Shown here: one piece after another, positions 5,707 to 8,591 of the stretch | Position numbering within the stretch: position 1 is the first letter of the stretch | Layout of the letters: every line of letters begins with the position of its first letter | Source: Candidatus Zixiibacteriota bacterium | Lineage (GTDB): Bacteria > Zixibacteria > MSB-5A5 > GN15 > FEB-12 | Direction of reading: 5' to 3' | Length of the DNA stretch: 8,591 nucleotides | Assembly (NCBI GenBank): GCA_023132995.1 | Contig: JAGLXI010000222.1 | Location: forward strand, 1 to 8,591 | The notes under the pieces: generated by a model | What the model saw: the letters and a program-made list of their open reading frames with translations, nothing else | The model's database searches: none | What the model was told of the DNA's origin: nothing | Program-made: the position numbers and the translations under genes

Positions 5707-6354
5707 ATGCCCGCTAAGAAGAAGATTGAGGTAGAAGTGACGCATTCGGAGGACGAAACTCAGACATCCGGGAACAAGGCCTCGGAAGACGACCCGCAGG
5801 AGACCGCCGCGGCCGACGTTGAAACCGAGGCGACCGGGGAGGTCGCCGAAGAAGAAGAGCTCCGCGAAGAAGAGAAACTCAGGCGGCAGGTCGCCGAACT
5901 CGAAGATCGCCACCTGAGAGCGGTGGCCGAGTTTGAAAACTACAAGAAGCGCACCGCCAGACAGTTTGAGGGCATGTTTCGCTCTGCCAACGACAAGATA
6001 CTGATCGAGTTGCTGGATGTGGTAGACAGTTTCGAGCGAGCGTTGCAGCACAAAGACGGCAATAGCGATGTCGGCGCCCTGAGTGAGGGGATGGAGCTGA
6101 TTTACAATCAAATGACCACTCTGCTGGCCCGGTACGACGTGCAGCCTATCGAGGCGGTCGGCAAGCCGTTTGATCCCAACCTTCACGAAGCCCTCATGCA
6201 GGTGGCCTCCGATGAGTATCCGGAAGGGACAGTCACCATTGAGATCGGTAAGGGATACGAGCTGGCCGGTCGGGTTATTCGTCACAGCAAAGTCGGCGTC
6301 AGCAAGGGAGCGGCTAAAGAGGGAACAGCGGACACTGAAGAAAGCGAGTCATAG
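5707..6354 (+). CDS. grpE: Nucleotide exchange factor GrpE
   Basis: GrpE is the cytoplasmic exchange factor that releases ADP from DnaK and so drives its substrate cycle. The product has 215 residues. It opens with an acidic, disordered-looking segment (about 10-50, many Glu/Asp), followed by a charged helix suited to the long dimer coiled coil (EEEKLRRQVAELEDRHLRAV and on to ENYKKR, about 54-100). The C-terminal beta domain carries the family signature: GKPFDPNLHEALMQV (152-166), then GYELAGRVIRHSKVGVSKG (183-201). It starts six bases after hrcA and in the same frame, with the tandem stops TGATGA and one codon between. GAAGGA near the hrcA end can serve as its ribosome site. The tail after VSKG is a short acidic/Ser extension. 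The identity is secure. Confidence 0.97.
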   Translation: MPAKKKIEVEVTHSEDETQTSGNKASEDDPQETAAADVETEATGEVAEEEELREEEKLRRQVAELEDRHLRAVAEFENYKKRTARQFEGMFRSANDKILIELLDVVDSFERALQHKDGNSDVGALSEGMELIYNQMTTLLARYDVQPIEAVGKPFDPNLHEALMQVASDEYPEGTVTIEIGKGYELAGRVIRHSKVGVSKGAAKEGTADTEESES

Positions 6355-6365
6355 CCGCGTATGGC

Positions 6366-6384
6366 GCTTACACCGGTGCTAAGC
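6366..6384. promoter_or_regulatory. Near-palindrome in the grpE-dnaK gap
   Basis: GCTTACACC and GGTG-C-TAAGC form a 9-bp inverted repeat about a central CACCGGTG, broken by one extra C. Its right half contains GGTGCTAA, resembling the right arm of CIRCE (GAGTGCTAA), but no matching left arm sits nine bases upstream. It lies in the 71-base gap before dnaK, outside both genes. It could be an operator or an RNA-processing site; no promoter is evident beside it. Confidence 0.3.
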
Positions 6385-6425
6385 AGGTAAACAGATGTTC
6401 TGTGTACAACAAAGGAGTATAGATC

Positions 6426-8384
6426 ATGGGAAAAGTAATTGGCATTGATCTGGGAACGACCAACTCGTGCGTGGCCGTGCTTGAAGGCCAGGACCCGGTT
6501 GTCATCCCCAATATGGAAGGCTCTCGTACGACGGCGTCGGTGGTGGCCTTCACCAAGGATGGTGAGCGCCTTGTCGGCGCCGCCGCCAAACGACAGGCGG
6601 TCACCAATCCGGAGAACACGGTGTTCTCCATCAAGCGTTTCATGGGACGCCTTCACGGCGAAGTAAACTCGGAAGAGAAGATCGTTCCCTACAAAGTTGT
6701 CCATGACGAAAAAGGCGCCGTGCTCGTGGAGGCTGTGGGCAAGACTTACACCCCGCCGGAGATATCCGCCATGATCCTGCGCGCGATGCGCCAGGCGGCG
6801 GAGAACTACATAGGGCAGGAAGTCACCCAGGCGGTCGTCACGGTCCCGGCCTACTTCAACGATTCCCAGCGGCAGGCAACCAAGGACGCCGGTAAGATCG
6901 CCGGTCTTGAGGTCCTCCGAATCATCAACGAACCAACCGCCGCCTCTTTAGCTTACGGCCTTAATAAGAAGGGCAACCAGAAGATAGCCGTGTATGATCT
7001 TGGCGGTGGGACGTTTGATGTATCGATTCTTGAGATCGGTGAAGGCGTCTTCGAGGTTCGCTCCACCAACGGCGATACCCACTTGGGTGGTGATGATTTC
7101 GACCAGGCCGTAATTGACTGGATGGCCCAGGAGTTTCTGAAGTCCAACGGTATTGACCTGCGCAAGGATCGGATGGCTCTGCAGCGTCTCAAGGAGGCTG
7201 CAGAGAAGGCCAAGATTGAACTGTCCACGACCATGCAGACCAGCATAAACCTTCCCTTCGTGACGGCTGATCAGAGCGGCCCCAGGCATCTTGATCTGAC
7301 GCTGACACGATCCCGGTTCGAGCAATTGACAGATCAACTCATCCAGCGGACGGTTGAACCCTGCAAGGCGGCCATAGCGGACGCCAAGCTGTCGGTGAGC
7401 GATATCGACGAGGTGGTGCTGGTCGGCGGCATGACGCGTATGCCCAGGGTGGTCGAGCTGGTTAAGGAACTGTTCGGGCGGGAACCTCATAAAGGAGTCA
7501 ACCCTGACGAGGTGGTAGCAATCGGCGCAGCCATACAGGGGGGAGTGCTGACCGGTGACATGAAGGACGTGGTGCTTCTCGATGTCACACCACTGTCGCT
7601 CGGTATCGAGACGCTCGGCGGCGTTCTGACCAGGCTGATCGAACGCAACACGACCATTCCTACTAAGAAATCCCAGATATTCTCGACTGCCGCCGACAAT
7701 CAGCCGGCAGTGTCCATTCATGTCCTTCAAGGTGAGCGACCGATGGCCATCGACAACCGTACGCTCGGCAAGTTCGACCTGGTGGGCATTCCATCGGCGC
7801 CGCGTGGTGTGCCGCAGATCGAAGTCACTTTTGATATCGACGCCAACGGCATCGTTCACGTCAGCGCCAGGGACATGGCCACCGGGAAAGAGCAGTCCAT
7901 CAGGATTGAGGTATCGTCCGGTCTTTCCGATCAGGAGGTCGAGCGGATGGTGCAGGACGCCGAGAAGCACAGCGAGGAAGACAGCAAAAAGGAAGAACTG
8001 ATTAAGGCCCGCAACGAGGCGGATCAGCTTGCCTTTACGACCGAGAAGACACTCAAGGAGAATGCTGACAAGATCTCCGATGAGGTGAAGAAGGATATAG
8101 AAGGCAAGATTGAGGCCGTTAAGAACGTTTTGTCCGGCGAGTCGGTGGAGGCTATTGGCAAGGCCAAAGAGGAACTGATGTCAGCCTCGCATAAGTTGGC
8201 TGAAGAGATGTACAAACAGGCACAGGCGGAGCAGGCTGCCGCCGGAGAAGGAACTGGCGAAGCCGGTGGCCCACAGCCCGGCACTGAGCCGGGCGGCGCT
8301 AAGGCCGGAGACGAAGCCGCTGCCGATACCGGCGGCGCCGTGGACGCCGATTTCGAGGTTGTCGACGATGACAAACAGGGCTAA
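6426..8384 (+). CDS. dnaK: Chaperone protein DnaK (Hsp70)
   Basis: DnaK is the cytoplasmic ATP-driven Hsp70 that binds exposed hydrophobic segments with DnaJ and GrpE. The 652-residue product is full length. The ATPase domain has IDLGTTNSCVAV (from 7), DLGGGTFDVS (from 191) and VVLVGGMTRMPRV (330-342). The interdomain linker is VVLLDV (382-387). The substrate-binding domain has TPLSLGIETLGG, FDIDANGIVHVSA and a helical lid, ending in a Gly/Ala/Pro-rich segment and DADFEVVDDDKQG. Residues about 75-100 contain the insert found in Gram-negative Hsp70s and missing in many Firmicute ones, supporting a diderm host. AAGGAG at 6412-6417 lies eight bases before the ATG. It sits between grpE and dnaJ in the expected operon. 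All key motifs are intact. Confidence 0.99.
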   Translation: MGKVIGIDLGTTNSCVAVLEGQDPVVIPNMEGSRTTASVVAFTKDGERLVGAAAKRQAVTNPENTVFSIKRFMGRLHGEVNSEEKIVPYKVVHDEKGAVLVEAVGKTYTPPEISAMILRAMRQAAENYIGQEVTQAVVTVPAYFNDSQRQATKDAGKIAGLEVLRIINEPTAASLAYGLNKKGNQKIAVYDLGGGTFDVSILEIGEGVFEVRSTNGDTHLGGDDFDQAVIDWMAQEFLKSNGIDLRKDRMALQRLKEAAEKAKIELSTTMQTSINLPFVTADQSGPRHLDLTLTRSRFEQLTDQLIQRTVEPCKAAIADAKLSVSDIDEVVLVGGMTRMPRVVELVKELFGREPHKGVNPDEVVAIGAAIQGGVLTGDMKDVVLLDVTPLSLGIETLGGVLTRLIERNTTIPTKKSQIFSTAADNQPAVSIHVLQGERPMAIDNRTLGKFDLVGIPSAPRGVPQIEVTFDIDANGIVHVSARDMATGKEQSIRIEVSSGLSDQEVERMVQDAEKHSEEDSKKEELIKARNEADQLAFTTEKTLKENADKISDEVKKDIEGKIEAVKNVLSGESVEAIGKAKEELMSASHKLAEEMYKQAQAEQAAAGEGTGEAGGPQPGTEPGGAKAGDEAAADTGGAVDADFEVVDDDKQG

Positions 8385-8387
8385 TTG

Positions 8388-8591
8388 ATGTCCAGGCGGG
8401 ATTACTACGAAATCCTCAGCATCAGCCGAAGTGCGGGCGAGGACGAAATCAAGTCCGCTTATCGGAAGCTGGCCATGAAATACCATCCGGATCGAAATCC
8501 GAATGACAAGCAGGCCGAGGAGTACTTCAAAGAGGCAACCGAAGCCTACGAGGTGCTCAAGGATCGGCAGAAGCGGCAGACCTACGATCAG
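8388..8591 (+). CDS. dnaJ: Chaperone protein DnaJ, N-terminal J domain (cut by window end)
   Basis: DnaJ is the Hsp40 co-chaperone that delivers substrates to DnaK and stimulates its ATPase. Only the first 68 codons are present, and the frame stays open to the last base of the window. They encode a complete J domain: MSRRDYYEILSISRSAG, helix II EIKSAYRKLAMKY, the catalytic HPD at residues 33-35, and EAYEVLKDRQKRQTYDQ at the end of the domain. The start lies three bases after the dnaK stop, in the same frame, with a weak CAGGG ribosome site inside the end of dnaK, which suggests translational coupling. The TTG just before the ATG is an alternative start. The Gly/Phe linker and zinc domain that would separate DnaJ from other J proteins are beyond the edge; the operon position favours DnaJ. 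Confidence 0.93.
   Translation, partial: MSRRDYYEILSISRSAGEDEIKSAYRKLAMKYHPDRNPNDKQAEEYFKEATEAYEVLKDRQKRQTYDQ

Noticed and set aside
5296..6285. Open frame of 329 codons on the - strand across hrcA and grpE
   Set aside because: It runs opposite two secure genes, spans their junction, and shows no recognisable domain. It is best explained by GC-rich codon usage.
6948..7970. Open frame of 340 codons on the - strand inside dnaK
   Set aside because: It lies entirely opposite the conserved dnaK frame, and long antisense frames over dnaK are a known by-product of its codon bias. No recognisable domain or ribosome site supports it.

Overview
The window is about 8.6 kb of dense, GC-rich bacterial DNA with every recognisable gene on the + strand. 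It splits into two transcription units at a strong intrinsic terminator near 4465-4492. The organism is a diderm: it has a Sec/lipoprotein-targeted envelope cassette, a sigma-54 activator, and a DnaK that carries the N-terminal insert typical of Gram-negative Hsp70s. The mix of a fibronectin-like lipoprotein, a DUF4384-like plus PEGA-like exported protein, and an hrcA-grpE-dnaK-dnaJ operon recalls deep-branching FCB-type lineages such as Zixibacteria. That placement is an impression from gene content and is low confidence.

Left unit (1-4492). A complete NtrC-family response regulator (21-1379) is followed by a 170-bp intergenic region. That region holds a near-consensus sigma-54 -24/-12 promoter (1490-1505) and, about 100 bp upstream of its predicted start site, TGTGC/GCACA repeats that look like an activator binding site. 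Downstream lie three exported-protein genes: a lipoprotein with a fibronectin type III-like domain (1550-2437), a secreted DUF4384-like/PEGA-like protein with a tail of about 255 residues rich in Ser, Gly, Lys and Arg (2475-4082), and a 98-residue lysine-rich secreted protein with a calcium-loop-like motif (4142-4438). The terminator closes this unit. The simplest reading is that the regulator switches on a cell-envelope cassette through sigma-54. The cassette's function is unknown, and it is the most interesting part of the window.

Right unit (4563-8591). This is a heat-shock chaperone operon in the order hrcA, grpE, dnaK, dnaJ (dnaJ is cut by the window end). HrcA would repress the operon. 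DnaK, DnaJ and GrpE form the Hsp70 folding machine. A sigma-70-like promoter lies before hrcA, and around its predicted start site there is a degenerate CIRCE-like element and a separate perfect 6-bp dyad. No consensus CIRCE is visible anywhere.

No tRNA, rRNA, CRISPR array, insertion sequence or phage gene was seen. No gene-free stretch exceeds about 220 bases, and the two longest (1380-1549 and 4439-4656) are described as regulatory regions.
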